NCBI GenBank assembly: GCA_035525375.1 | Contig: DATLEI010000036.1 | Coordinates: 1 to 40,093 of the forward strand | From: JALZBN01 sp035525375 | Lineage (GTDB): Bacteria; Actinomycetota; Acidimicrobiia; Acidimicrobiales; AC-14 | Direction of reading: 5' to 3' | Length of the DNA stretch: 40,093 bases | Part shown: positions 23,254 to 30,586 of the stretch, in pieces | How positions within the stretch are numbered: the stretch's first letter is position 1 | How the letters are laid out: each line of letters opens with the position of its first letter | Notes under the pieces: generated by a model | What the model was told of the DNA's origin: nothing | The model's database searches: none | The model's input: the letters and a program-made list of their open reading frames with translations, nothing else | Program-made: the position numbers and the translations under genes

Positions 23254-24438
23254 TCAACCGCCCGACTTGGTTGGGTGAACGACGTTGCCGCTCAGCGAAT
23301 ACACGTTGTTCGGAGTGATGACCTGCGTGATCGCAGTGGCCAGCCCGGTGCTGGGCTCCGCGCCGTTGTAGTCGGTGTCGGTGTTGATCAACAGAACGAC
23401 GGTGGTGTCCTTCTCCGGGAGGTACATGGTGACGCTCTGGTACCCGGGAAGGCTGCCGTTGTGGCCAATCCACCCGTAGATATTGAACAAGCCGAGCCCG
23501 TAGCCGACCTCCGGAGGATGTTTGGGGAGGGGAACGGTCTGGAGCCGCTGGGCCTGCGTCTCGGGCTTCAGCAACTTCCCGGTCGCCATCGCCGGCGCCC
23601 AGATATGCAAGTCGTCGAGCGTCGAGATCATCGACCCCGCCGCCCAGCCCCACGACGGGTTCCAGTCGGTTGCGACCTGCTCGGTGCTGGTCGTGTCGTC
23701 CACCGTGTACCCCTGCGCGTGCGGCTCCGGGAAGGCTTGGTTCGTCGCGAAGATGGTGTCCGACATCTTCAGCGGCGTGAAGATCCTCTCCTTGAAGAAC
23801 TCCTGCAACGGCTTGCCGCTGACCTTCTCGATGACCATCCCGAGCAACACCGTGTTGGTGTTCGAGTACTGCCAGCCCTCGCCCGGGGGGAATACCGCCG
23901 GCTGGCCGGCTACGAAGTTGACGAGCTCCTGGGGGGTGAACGACTGGTGCGGGTCGGCGAACAGGGCTTTCTGGAAGTCCTTGGTGAAGGTGTAGCTCGG
24001 GAGCCCGCTCTGCATCCGGGCCATCTCGCGCAGCGTCACCTGGTCACCGTTGACGATGTCGTCGATGTACTTCGCGATCGGATCGTCGAGGCTGAGCTTG
24101 CCGTCGTCGACGAGCTGCAGCAGCGCGGTGATGGTAAAGGTCTTGGTCTCACTGCCCAGGCGGCTGTAGAAGTCGGTCTTCACGGGAGCGCGCGTCGCCT
24201 TGTCGGCGACGCCAAACGCGCGGACGTAGTCGCCCGCCGGGCTCCAGATCCCGACGATGACGCCGGGCACAGATTCCTGCGTCTGTTCCTTCACGATCGC
24301 GGCGTCGAGCTGTTTAGCGACCGTGGCGTCGAGGGACTTTCTTGTTTCGGGGGTCGGTGAATCGTCGCCGGAACAGCCGCTCAACACGAGGGAAAGAACG
24401 CACACCGCCACCACGCTTTTCAACATCGAGGATCGCAT
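23254..24438 (-). CDS. Serine hydrolase of the beta-lactamase/DD-peptidase fold, lipoprotein (B)
   Basis: 394 residues from the ATG at 24438 (MRSSMLKSVVAVCVLSLVLS, lipobox Cys 22). Active-site motifs are complete: S-E-T-K (96-99), Y-S-N in WQYSNTNTVLLGMVIEK, and G-H-N-G in IGHNGSLPGYQS. It is a paralogue of gene A and convergent with it, 53 bp apart. The start is supported by TATGGT exactly 6 nt upstream, a leaderless layout, while A has a strong ribosome-binding site; thus the two copies are driven differently. The frame is open 20 codons further upstream but that stretch overlaps the -10. Extracytoplasmic, membrane-anchored; substrate unknown. Confidence 0.85.
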   Translation of the reverse strand: MRSSMLKSVVAVCVLSLVLSGCSGDDSPTPETRKSLDATVAKQLDAAIVKEQTQESVPGVIVGIWSPAGDYVRAFGVADKATRAPVKTDFYSRLGSETKTFTITALLQLVDDGKLSLDDPIAKYIDDIVNGDQVTLREMARMQSGLPSYTFTKDFQKALFADPHQSFTPQELVNFVAGQPAVFPPGEGWQYSNTNTVLLGMVIEKVSGKPLQEFFKERIFTPLKMSDTIFATNQAFPEPHAQGYTVDDTTSTEQVATDWNPSWGWAAGSMISTLDDLHIWAPAMATGKLLKPETQAQRLQTVPLPKHPPEVGYGLGLFNIYGWIGHNGSLPGYQSVTMYLPEKDTTVVLLINTDTDYNGAEPSTGLATAITQVITPNNVYSLSGNVVHPTKSGG

Positions 24439-24549
24439 CGCCGAACCATAGGCCCAGCCTCCACGGGATGGCGCGGCTGCTGACGTCATTCGCGACATGC
24501 GCGAGCACTGCGACGGATAGCCATTGACCTACGTGCTCGACGCCTCTGC

Positions 24550-24650
24550 TGGCGTCGAGCTCCACGGCGAGCTGCTCCTCCGTCGCCGGATGCGCGCCGG
24601 CGAGGAAGTCGAAGGGCGGCCCGGGGTTGTAGTTGATCCAACCCCGGGCG
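24550..24650 (-). pseudogene. Gene fragment, possibly glycoside-hydrolase-like
   Basis: On the minus strand one frame reads RGWINYNPGPPFDFLAGAHP, then ATEEQLAVELDASRG, which looks like real protein; it is not joined to a start or the right frame on either side. The W-I-N-Y-(D/N)-P pattern recalls the first strand of some beta-glucanase-like TIM barrels, but this is weak. It lies downstream of the HEAT fragment in another frame. Confidence 0.3.
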
Positions 24651-24692
24651 GCGCGAAGTGAATCGAGCACGGCGGAGGACATAGGGGACACT

Positions 24693-24971
24693 GGAGTGCA
24701 GTGCGGCGTTGCGAACTGGCTCGACCGGGTCGCCAAGTGCGAGCGCGAACACCTCAGCCGATGTTTCGTTCGCGTAATGGTCGAGGAACCAGTGACAATT
24801 GCGGCGCACGAACGGATCCGGATGGTAAAGCGCCGCTTCCTTCACGCCTTCCAGCGGCGCCTCGGCGGCGACTCGGCTACGCCGCTTAGCGGGGGTCGAG
24901 GCCAACCGCTTCAAGAACGTCCCCAGCGCTCCGAAAGCCCGATCGTCAGTCACGATCCCATATCCCAACAT
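24693..24971 (-). pseudogene. HEAT-repeat protein fragment
   Basis: Translation from 24971 gives about 93 residues with helical repeats: GVKEAALYHPDPFVRRNC, WFLDHYANETSAEVFALAL and DPVEPVRNAALHS. These fit HEAT repeats (helix-Asp-Pro-x-Val-Arg-helix). The frame then turns to nonsense near 24690, and the expected following repeats are missing. With the next fragment it fills 24439-24971, so this gap is a decayed gene region. An intact short protein is less likely because the C-terminal half of the frame is Arg-rich and unlike the first. Confidence 0.45.
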
Positions 24972-25047
24972 GCTTGGAGTTGACCTTCAACCCTGTTATG
25001 CGATCGGGTACTCGGGTTCGCCGCTCGAGCCACCTTGTTGTCGAGGA

Positions 25048-25061
25048 ACCACGCACGTGGT
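25048..25061. promoter_or_regulatory. Palindrome upstream of lipoprotein C
   Basis: ACCACG-CA-CGTGGT is a perfect 6-bp inverted repeat 62 bp before the ATG at 25123, next to a possible -35 (TTGACG, about 25082-25087) and TACCGT downstream. It is a candidate operator; the binder is unknown. Confidence 0.3.
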
Positions 25062-25122
25062 CTTTCCAGGTCGGCGTAGATTGACGACCCCATACCGTTC
25101 TCGTTTCCTGAAGGAGATTGAC

Positions 25123-26298
25123 ATGAGCCTTTCGAATCGACCGCGACGTGGCCTTTGCGCGGTGTTCGTTGTTGTCCTTTCGCTTGGCCTTGTCTCGTGC
25201 TCGAGCGACAGCTCCGACGATGCTTCGGATAGCGCGCCGGCGTCTGTCAAGCCGCAGCTTGGGCCAGAGGGTCAGAAGGTCGTCGACATTGTCCAGCAGA
25301 AGATGAAAGAGCAGGACCTCACCGGTGCCGTCTATGGCGTCTGGCGTGGCGATGAAGTCATCGCAGTGGGCGCGGCAGGAAACTCGCCGGTTGGCGTTCC
25401 GGCGACACCAGAGATGCAGGTGCGCATTGGGCAGCCGATGGAAGCGATGCTCTCGACGGTCCTCTTCCAGCTCGATGGCGAGGGCATCGTCAAGCAGGAC
25501 CAGCCGATCTCGAAGTGGCTGCCAGACTTCCCCCGCGCCGCCCAGATCACTCCGAAGATGCTCGCCAACAGCACTTCGGGTGTCTCCGACTATGTGACGA
25601 ACCCCACCTTCCTGAAGCAGTTTTACGACAACCCCATCAAGGGTTTCACCAGCGCAGAACTGATTGCGCTCGCCAACGAACGCCCACCGGTCTTCGAGCC
25701 CGGAACGGCGTGGGCGTACGCACACAGTGACCTCGTCCTGCTGGGCGAGGTGATGGAGAAGGCGACGGGCAAGAAGCTTGGCGAGCTCCTACAGGAACGC
25801 GTCCTCGATCCGCTCGAGATGCGCGACAGCAGGGTTGAGTTGACGCCGCAGATCAAGGAACCATTCCTGCACGGTTACACCAACGAGCGCGGGGTATTCG
25901 AGGACTCGTCGTTCTGGAATCCGACGGCATTTCTGCACAGCGGCAACATGAACACGACCGTCGCCGACGTCGCGAAATGGATTCGGGGACTGGCCGACGG
26001 CGCTCTCCTCAATGACGAGCAGCAGAGGGCCCTGATGGCACCGTCCACAGCTGGCCTCGGGCCGCTGACGAAGGAAAGGTTCTTCGCGTACGGCATCGCC
26101 CACGCCGGAGATTGGTTGTTCATGAACCCGGCATTTGGCGGCTACGCCGGCGTCGTCTACTACGACATGCAGACCAAGACCCTCGTCATCGCCTACGTGA
26201 CGCTCGGGCCGACCTCGGACGCAGATACCAACAACGCGGTCGCCATGGGCAAGGAGATCGCGTCGATGCTCGTACCGCAGCGTCCTCCGGCAGTCTGA
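25123..26298 (+). CDS. Beta-lactamase-fold lipoprotein without catalytic residues (C)
   Basis: 391 residues; AAGGAG about 8 nt before the ATG at 25123 sets the start. The signal peptide ends LGLVSC (lipobox Cys 26). The body follows the serine beta-lactamase fold: VWRGDEVIAVGAAG, LDGEGIVKQDQPISKWLPD, FEPGTAWAYAHSDLVLLGEV, FLHSGNMNTTVADVAKWI. But the motif Ser-x-x-Lys is replaced (RIGQPMEAML at about 102-111), Y-x-N has become Y-A-H, and no H/K-x-G stands where the third motif belongs (AFGGYAGVVYY). It should not hydrolyse by the usual serine mechanism. A binding or scaffolding role is a plausible reading. The fourth such protein at the window end has a similar C-terminal part. Confidence 0.8.
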   Translation: MSLSNRPRRGLCAVFVVVLSLGLVSCSSDSSDDASDSAPASVKPQLGPEGQKVVDIVQQKMKEQDLTGAVYGVWRGDEVIAVGAAGNSPVGVPATPEMQVRIGQPMEAMLSTVLFQLDGEGIVKQDQPISKWLPDFPRAAQITPKMLANSTSGVSDYVTNPTFLKQFYDNPIKGFTSAELIALANERPPVFEPGTAWAYAHSDLVLLGEVMEKATGKKLGELLQERVLDPLEMRDSRVELTPQIKEPFLHGYTNERGVFEDSSFWNPTAFLHSGNMNTTVADVAKWIRGLADGALLNDEQQRALMAPSTAGLGPLTKERFFAYGIAHAGDWLFMNPAFGGYAGVVYYDMQTKTLVIAYVTLGPTSDADTNNAVAMGKEIASMLVPQRPPAV

Positions 26299-26325
26299 TC
26301 GCGAGATGCCGACGCGGCCGGAGAT

Positions 26326-26440
26326 TCAGTCGACCCTCAGGTAGGCGCCTGATTGAGGATCGACGAAGTCGGTCAATGTGCCATCGCGCCGGATGGTCCA
26401 CCCGGAAGGGTAGGAGATCCGGAACCCGGGTGGCCGGGCA
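26326..26440 (-). pseudogene. C-terminal remnant of an extracytoplasmic domain
   Basis: The 365-bp gap 26299-26663 has no intact gene. On the minus strand one frame reads FRISYPSGWTIRRDGTLTDF and VDPQSGAYLRVD before a stop at 26326-26328. The phrase resembles the end of a beta-rich sensor domain seen in actinobacterial serine/threonine kinases and lipoproteins. Upstream the frame is broken. A CACGGC-GCGT-GCCGTG palindrome lies nearby (about 26440-26456). Confidence 0.4.
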
Positions 26441-26663
26441 CGGCGCGTGCCGTGGGGATCTCGCCCTCATTGACGTGGACACGTCGTTCGAGATCAACAT
26501 CGTCCTGGGGTCGGCCGCGGCGTCCGCAGTCGCTGGTGCTCGCGGGGTGCGCTCCTGGCGGTTCCCGTCGCATCAGGGTCGCCGACGTCCCCATCAGTCG
26601 TTTACGGCGTCGGTGTTCATTACTCTCTGCTTGGGCGAGCAGGCGTTCGCCCAAGTGGCCCGC

Positions 26664-27806
26664 TCATCGAACAAGCCGTTCCAGGGCTGGGACGGCCGAC
26701 ACCGGGGGCGGCATGGCGGCGAGGTATGCGGCTGCGTCGGCGCACCGGCGCGTTATCAGGTCGTCGTTGAGAACCGCGGGTACGACGTGGTGGATGTCGG
26801 CGACTGTCGCCAGCCGGCCGAGGCCCGCTCGGGTGCACGCGTCCGCCATGCGGCGTTGGCTCGGCGCGCCGCGTGGAAGGAGTACCAGGGGGGCGCCGGC
26901 AGCAAGGGCGGCGAGCACCGTTCCAGCGCCGCCGTGGGAGATGACGAGCCGGCACGTCGGAAACAGTTCGCGGAACTCGACGAACGAGCGCAGCTCGACG
27001 CCGGCGGGATGCGCGTCGAGCAATTCACCGCGGAGTGAGTCGTCGGTGGTGGTGACGACAGCGCCGAGCCCGCTGTTCACTACGGCGGTGACCGCGGCGC
27101 GGATCTCGTCGGGCGCGTCGGCGAAGTGGGCGACGGTTCCGAACCCGACGTAGGCGAGAGGGCCGAGGCGTCCGACTTCGTCCGCCGGCGCGTCCTGACT
27201 ATGCCGGGACGGCAGCCCCGTCGGTCGGACAGGCCACGAGGCGGCGGCGCCGGGCGGGTGGGCCTGCAGGAAGGCCGGGCAGGGGTTGAGCAACCCGTCA
27301 CGGTAGAGGCCGGCGGCGGCGGGCATGTCGACGCCGGCCGCGTCCCACAACGGCGCGGCGTCGACTTCGAGTGCGGTGAGGTCGGCGACGGATCGCAGCG
27401 GGCTGCCCCAACCGTGGGTGACGCATGGGATGCCGGCTGTCGCGGCGGCAAGGGGACCGGCGTACTCGCCCTCTTCATGGATGAGCAGCTGCGGGTGCCA
27501 GTCCTCGACAATGGAGCGAAGGTCCCGGATCATGGCGGGGGCGAGGATCTGAGTGAACATGCGGACCCCCCACGCCGACGGCGGTTGGTGCTCGGTGTCG
27601 GGCCACCGGTGGCGGCGTTCGGCGAGCATGTCCGCTTCGCTCATGCCGGCCGCGATGACGTCGAGCCCGGCGTGGAGAGCAAGGTCGTGTCCGCTGGCGT
27701 GGGTGGCGAGGCGGACTTCGTGGCCGGCGTCGCGCAGCGCGGTGGCGACGCCGAGCATGGGCACGATGTGGCCGATGCTCGGCGCCGCCGTCAGCAGGAC
27801 ACGCAC
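26664..27806 (-). CDS. GT1-family (GT-B) glycosyltransferase
   Basis: 380 residues from a GTG at 27806. The N-terminal domain begins VRVLLTAAPSIGHIVPMLGV, with the G-H-x-x-P motif of macrolide/aglycone glycosyltransferases. The C-terminal nucleotide-sugar domain has YVGFGTVAHFADAPDE, VELRSFVEFRELFPTCRLVI, SHGGAGTVLAALAAGAPLVL and LPRGAPSQRRMADACTRAG. It is close in plan to YjiC and EryCIII-type enzymes that glycosylate small hydrophobic molecules; acceptor and sugar are unknown. It is the last gene of a LysR - alpha/beta hydrolase - glycosyltransferase operon (gaps of 13 and 16 nt). A role in making or detoxifying a natural product is inferred. Confidence 0.88.
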   Translation of the reverse strand: MRVLLTAAPSIGHIVPMLGVATALRDAGHEVRLATHASGHDLALHAGLDVIAAGMSEADMLAERRHRWPDTEHQPPSAWGVRMFTQILAPAMIRDLRSIVEDWHPQLLIHEEGEYAGPLAAATAGIPCVTHGWGSPLRSVADLTALEVDAAPLWDAAGVDMPAAAGLYRDGLLNPCPAFLQAHPPGAAASWPVRPTGLPSRHSQDAPADEVGRLGPLAYVGFGTVAHFADAPDEIRAAVTAVVNSGLGAVVTTTDDSLRGELLDAHPAGVELRSFVEFRELFPTCRLVISHGGAGTVLAALAAGAPLVLLPRGAPSQRRMADACTRAGLGRLATVADIHHVVPAVLNDDLITRRCADAAAYLAAMPPPVSAVPALERLVR

Positions 27807-27822
27807 GACGGTCCGCTGACAT

Positions 27823-28683
27823 TCACCCGCCTGGGAACAACATGGCCGCGAGTGCCTCGGGGTCGCTGAAGTGCGGCCCGTGAGCGCCCGGCGTACGGAT
27901 GATCGGGCTGTGGCTCCCGTTGGCCAGCCACCCGGCGGCCTCCAGGAAGAACGGCGCCTGTTGGTCCACGCCGACCGCGACGTCGAAGGACGGGTGGTGG
28001 GCGGCCAGCGCCGCCTCGTCGGGGCGGTAGGCCTGGAAGGCGGGCAACTCGATCGCGAAGGCCATGTCGGCGTTGGCGAGGAGCCGGGCCCGAAGGTCGC
28101 TCGGCCAGGCGTCGACGATGGCGTCGCCGTAGGCGAAGCGCAGGAAGGCGTCGAGCGCGGCGCGCGGGCCGCCGGCGGCCATGGCGCTGCCGATCACGTC
28201 GCCGAGCATCGCGCCGACCGGTCCCGGGTCCGCCAGGACGGCGAGCAGCGGCATCTCGTGCAAGATCGCCCGGGACACCAGTGTCGGGTGACGCAACGCC
28301 ACCTCCAGCGCGACCGCGGCGCCATTGCTGGTCCCGTAGACCGTCGCCGGCTCGGTCACCAATTTTCGCAAGAGCCTGGCGGCGTCGTCGGCCTGGTCGG
28401 CCACAGTCGTGTCCGTCCACGCGGGCGGCGCCGGACTGCGGGATGTGCCGACCCGGTCGTACGTGACCACCAGGTGATCGCGGGCGAGGACGTCGGCCAG
28501 CTCGTCGAACTGGCCGCCGTCGCCCGGGGTACCGGCGATGAGCAGCACCGGGGCGCCACTGCCGCGCACCTCGAAGTACAGCTCCGCCGTGGGTGGTCCG
28601 CTGTGGGTGGGCTTCACGTGAGTCGTCATGGTCGCAGTGAACACCGCAGCGGTCGTCCGGTCCAGGACGCGATAGCAATGCAC
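27823..28683 (-). CDS. Alpha/beta hydrolase
   Basis: 286 residues from the GTG at 28683; AAGGAGG lies 8 nt upstream, inside the end of the LysR gene, and settles the start over the internal ATG at 28629. Landmarks of the fold: VLLIAGTPGDGGQFDELADV (oxyanion region), VTYDRVGTSRSPAP, the nucleophile elbow in VYGTSNGAAVALEVAL (G-x-S-x-G), and a late His in TPGAHGPHFSDPEALAAML. No signal peptide is visible; it is probably cytosolic. It could be an esterase, epoxide hydrolase or lactonase; the sequence does not say. It is between a LysR regulator and a glycosyltransferase, so it may act on the same small molecule. Confidence 0.85.
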   Translation of the reverse strand: MHCYRVLDRTTAAVFTATMTTHVKPTHSGPPTAELYFEVRGSGAPVLLIAGTPGDGGQFDELADVLARDHLVVTYDRVGTSRSPAPPAWTDTTVADQADDAARLLRKLVTEPATVYGTSNGAAVALEVALRHPTLVSRAILHEMPLLAVLADPGPVGAMLGDVIGSAMAAGGPRAALDAFLRFAYGDAIVDAWPSDLRARLLANADMAFAIELPAFQAYRPDEAALAAHHPSFDVAVGVDQQAPFFLEAAGWLANGSHSPIIRTPGAHGPHFSDPEALAAMLFPGG

Positions 28684-28696
28684 CGATAAGCCCTCC

Positions 28697-29599
28697 TTAT
28701 GTTCGCTGGTTGAGCCAGCTCGAGAGGGCGTCGACCAGCCGGCGGGTGGCCGGCGAGGTGACATCGAACCGCCACGCCGCCGACACCACCACCGACAGGT
28801 CGACGTCGGCGAAGGGCAGCCAGACGACGCCGGACGACCCGAAGGCGTCGACCTCGCTGCGCAGCTTCAGCGAGAGCGCCTCGCCGGCGGCGACCAACCG
28901 CAGCGACGCGTCGACCGCGCCGGGCGGCGACTCGTGGATCTCGCCGACGTCGTCGAGGCCGGCGGCAGCCAGAACCGCGAAGATCCGATCGAACTCCGCG
29001 GGTGCCGCCCCCCGGGGAAACGCGGCGAGCGGCTCGCCGCCCAGCGAACGGGCCGACACCGACTCCGACGACGCCAGACGGTGGGAGGCGGGGACGGCGA
29101 CACCGACCGGCTCGGTGACCACCACGACGCTGGCGATGCCCGGAGCCTGGATCTGACCGCGCAGGATGGCGAGGTCGAAGCGGCCGCCGAGGCCGGTCAA
29201 CGGGTCGGGGATGTCGCCGACCGACTTGGCCACCACCTTGACGTCGGGCGCGGCGGCTCGGAACACGGCCAGCAGCTCGGTGAGCAGGGTGGGCGGCAGC
29301 GCGGGGGTGACCGCCACGTTCACCCGACCGGCGGTGCCTAACCGCAGCCGCTCGGCCAAGGCCAAGGTGCCATCCACGCGGTCAAGAACACTCCGCGCCT
29401 CGCCCAGCAAGGCGCGCCCCGCGTCTGTCAGCTCGACCCGGCGGTTCGTGCGCTCGAATAGCGCCAAACCCAGCTCGCGCTCCAACCCGATCACCGTCTG
29501 GCTGACCGCCGGCTGGGCGATATGCAACCGGGCCGCGGCGCGGCCGAAATGCAGCTCCTCGGCCACCACCACGAAACACTTCAGGTGCCGGATATCCAC
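28697..29599 (-). CDS. LysR-family transcriptional regulator
   Basis: 300 residues from a GTG at 29599 with TATGAT exactly 6 nt upstream, so probably leaderless. The N-terminal winged helix reads VDIRHLKCFVVVAEELHFGR, then AARLHIAQPAVSQTVIGLE and LFERTNRRVELTDAG, the standard LysR motif. The effector domain follows (GTAGRVNVAVTPALPPTLLT, then FDLAILRGQIQ). Unlike most LysR regulators it is not divergent from its targets: the hydrolase starts 13 nt after its stop and the glycosyltransferase follows, so it is the first gene of the operon and probably controls itself. It is the last gene inside the right att site (29699). Ligand unknown. Confidence 0.88.
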   Translation of the reverse strand: MDIRHLKCFVVVAEELHFGRAAARLHIAQPAVSQTVIGLERELGLALFERTNRRVELTDAGRALLGEARSVLDRVDGTLALAERLRLGTAGRVNVAVTPALPPTLLTELLAVFRAAAPDVKVVAKSVGDIPDPLTGLGGRFDLAILRGQIQAPGIASVVVVTEPVGVAVPASHRLASSESVSARSLGGEPLAAFPRGAAPAEFDRIFAVLAAAGLDDVGEIHESPPGAVDASLRLVAAGEALSLKLRSEVDAFGSSGVVWLPFADVDLSVVVSAAWRFDVTSPATRRLVDALSSWLNQRT

Positions 29600-29698
29600 C
29601 CGTTGATCATAAGCAGCGGTTCTCAATCAACGCAGACCACGTCGTGGAGTGGATGTGTCCAATCCCATCACGCAGCCGTTTGAGGGTTTCCGGGCAAC

Positions 29699-29730
29699 GG
29701 AGACACGGGTTCGAACCCCGTTGGGGCTGC
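29699..29730 (+). repeat. Probable attR: copy of the tRNA-Glu 3' end
   Basis: An exact 32-bp copy of 19744-19775 (T arm, acceptor strand, one flanking base). No tRNA 5' half precedes it, so it is not a gene. It marks the right edge of a 9.95-kb island. The region 29600-29897 holds only this, the repeats below and two hairpins. Confidence 0.8.
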
Positions 29731-29766
29731 TCAGGGTTGGGGCTGCTCAGTAAAGTTGCTGCTCAG
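29721..29766 (+). repeat. Three-copy 16-bp tandem repeat overlapping attR
   Basis: GCTGCTCAG occurs at 29726, 29742 and 29758, exactly 16 bp apart. The first two units share TTGGGGCTGCTCAG (29721-29734 and 29737-29750); the third is partial. The first unit is also the end of the tRNA copy, so the repeat grew from the att core or is a recombinase-binding array. Confidence 0.7.
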
Positions 29767-29821
29767 AAGACAGAGGGCCCGGTAATGGAAACGAGGAGCG
29801 CGGCCGTCGCGTGGAGGAAGT

Positions 29822-29870
29822 GGTGCTCATTCCTGAGCACCGCCGGCCACCACCATGCGAGGTGGCCGGC
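29822..29870. other. Two abutting perfect hairpins
   Basis: GGTGCTCA-TTCC-TGAGCACC (29822-29841) is followed with no gap by GCCGGCCACC (29842-29851), a 9-nt loop, and GGTGGCCGGC (29861-29870). Stems of 8 and 10 bp are perfect. No T-tract follows on either strand. They lie between attR and the convergent end of the SRPBCC gene; they may act as a terminator-like block or a DNA-processing site. Confidence 0.65.
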
Positions 29871-29897
29871 CCTCGAGACCGATGTGGGGTCGAGCCC

Positions 29898-30344
29898 TTA
29901 GACCTGTCCCCGCCATGCGCCGGTTTCAGCGCCACGGGATTCGATGAACTCCTTGAAGCGCTTGAGGTCGCCTTCGACCTGCTTGGAGACGAAGCCGAGC
30001 TTCTCCCCGATCTTCTCCTTCAGGCCTTCCGGCTCCACATCCAGGTCCAATGTCACCCGGGTCGAGTTGGCGGCAAGTGACTCGAAGCTGACGACGCCGT
30101 CGTTCGTGGTCCCCGTCGTCGCTCGCCAGGCGATGCGCTCGTCGGGCACCTGGTCGACGATCTCGGCGTCCCACTCCTCATGGGTGCCGGCGATCTCGGC
30201 GACCCAGTGCAAATGCTTGTCGTCGTGCTGGGTAACGCTCTGCACGCCATCCATGAACATGGGGAAGTCCTCGAACTGCGTCCACTGGTTGTAGACGTTT
30301 GCTACGGGGAGGTCGATCTCGATTGACTTTTGTGTCGTGGACAT
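29898..30344 (-). CDS. SRPBCC-fold (polyketide cyclase/dehydrase-like) protein
   Basis: 148 residues. It begins MSTTQKSIEIDLPVANVYNQ, then FPMFMDGVQSVTQHDDKHLH, WDAEIVDQVPDERIAWRATT and KIGEKLGFVSKQVEGDLKRF. The pattern (beta strand, short helices, WTQFEDFP, long C-terminal helix with ending FIESRG) is that of the SRPBCC superfamily (PF03364-like), whose members bind lipids or hydrophobic ligands in a cavity. Relatives of this short stress-linked type are common in soil actinobacteria, and the ligand is usually unknown. AGGAG precedes the ATG at 30344 by about 7 nt. The frame is open 62 codons further upstream without conserved sequence. Outside the island, next to the vapBC-like pair; the 242-bp gap 30345-30586 holds the operator of that pair and nothing else recognised. 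Confidence 0.82.
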   Translation of the reverse strand: MSTTQKSIEIDLPVANVYNQWTQFEDFPMFMDGVQSVTQHDDKHLHWVAEIAGTHEEWDAEIVDQVPDERIAWRATTGTTNDGVVSFESLAANSTRVTLDLDVEPEGLKEKIGEKLGFVSKQVEGDLKRFKEFIESRGAETGAWRGQV

Positions 30345-30558
30345 AACGGTGCTCCTGTCGTTGGTGGTTTGTCGACCAAGCGTCAATACCCTGACCGGAC
30401 TCCGTCCACCCCTCCCTCGCCGGATGCGGAACTGCCTCGAGTCGGCATCCGCCTCAAAGCGGCTGCGGAGGTTGACCTGCTCGTGCCCAACCTGATCGGC
30501 ACCCACGGCAAGCTCATCCACCACCGGCAATCTGACGCGAACGCCAGGGGTCGGGGTG

Positions 30559-30579
30559 GTAAGAGTCTTACTGGTAAGA
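30559..30579 (+). promoter_or_regulatory. vapB promoter and operator
   Basis: GTAAGA-G-TCTTAC (30559-30571) is a perfect palindrome. GGTAAGA is repeated at 30573-30579 and forms part of TAAGAT (30575-30580), 6 nt before the ATG at 30587: a leaderless start with the operator overlapping the -10. This fits autorepression by the antitoxin. Confidence 0.6.
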
Positions 30580-30586
30580 TGCCTAC

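Noticed and set aside
19744..29730. Integrase or excisionase gene for the island
   Set aside because: None of the proteins between the att copies shows tyrosine or serine recombinase motifs; only the att trace is reported.
29644..29901. 85-codon frame over attR and the hairpins
   Set aside because: It crosses the tRNA copy and repeats, has no ribosome-binding site and no protein-like pattern.
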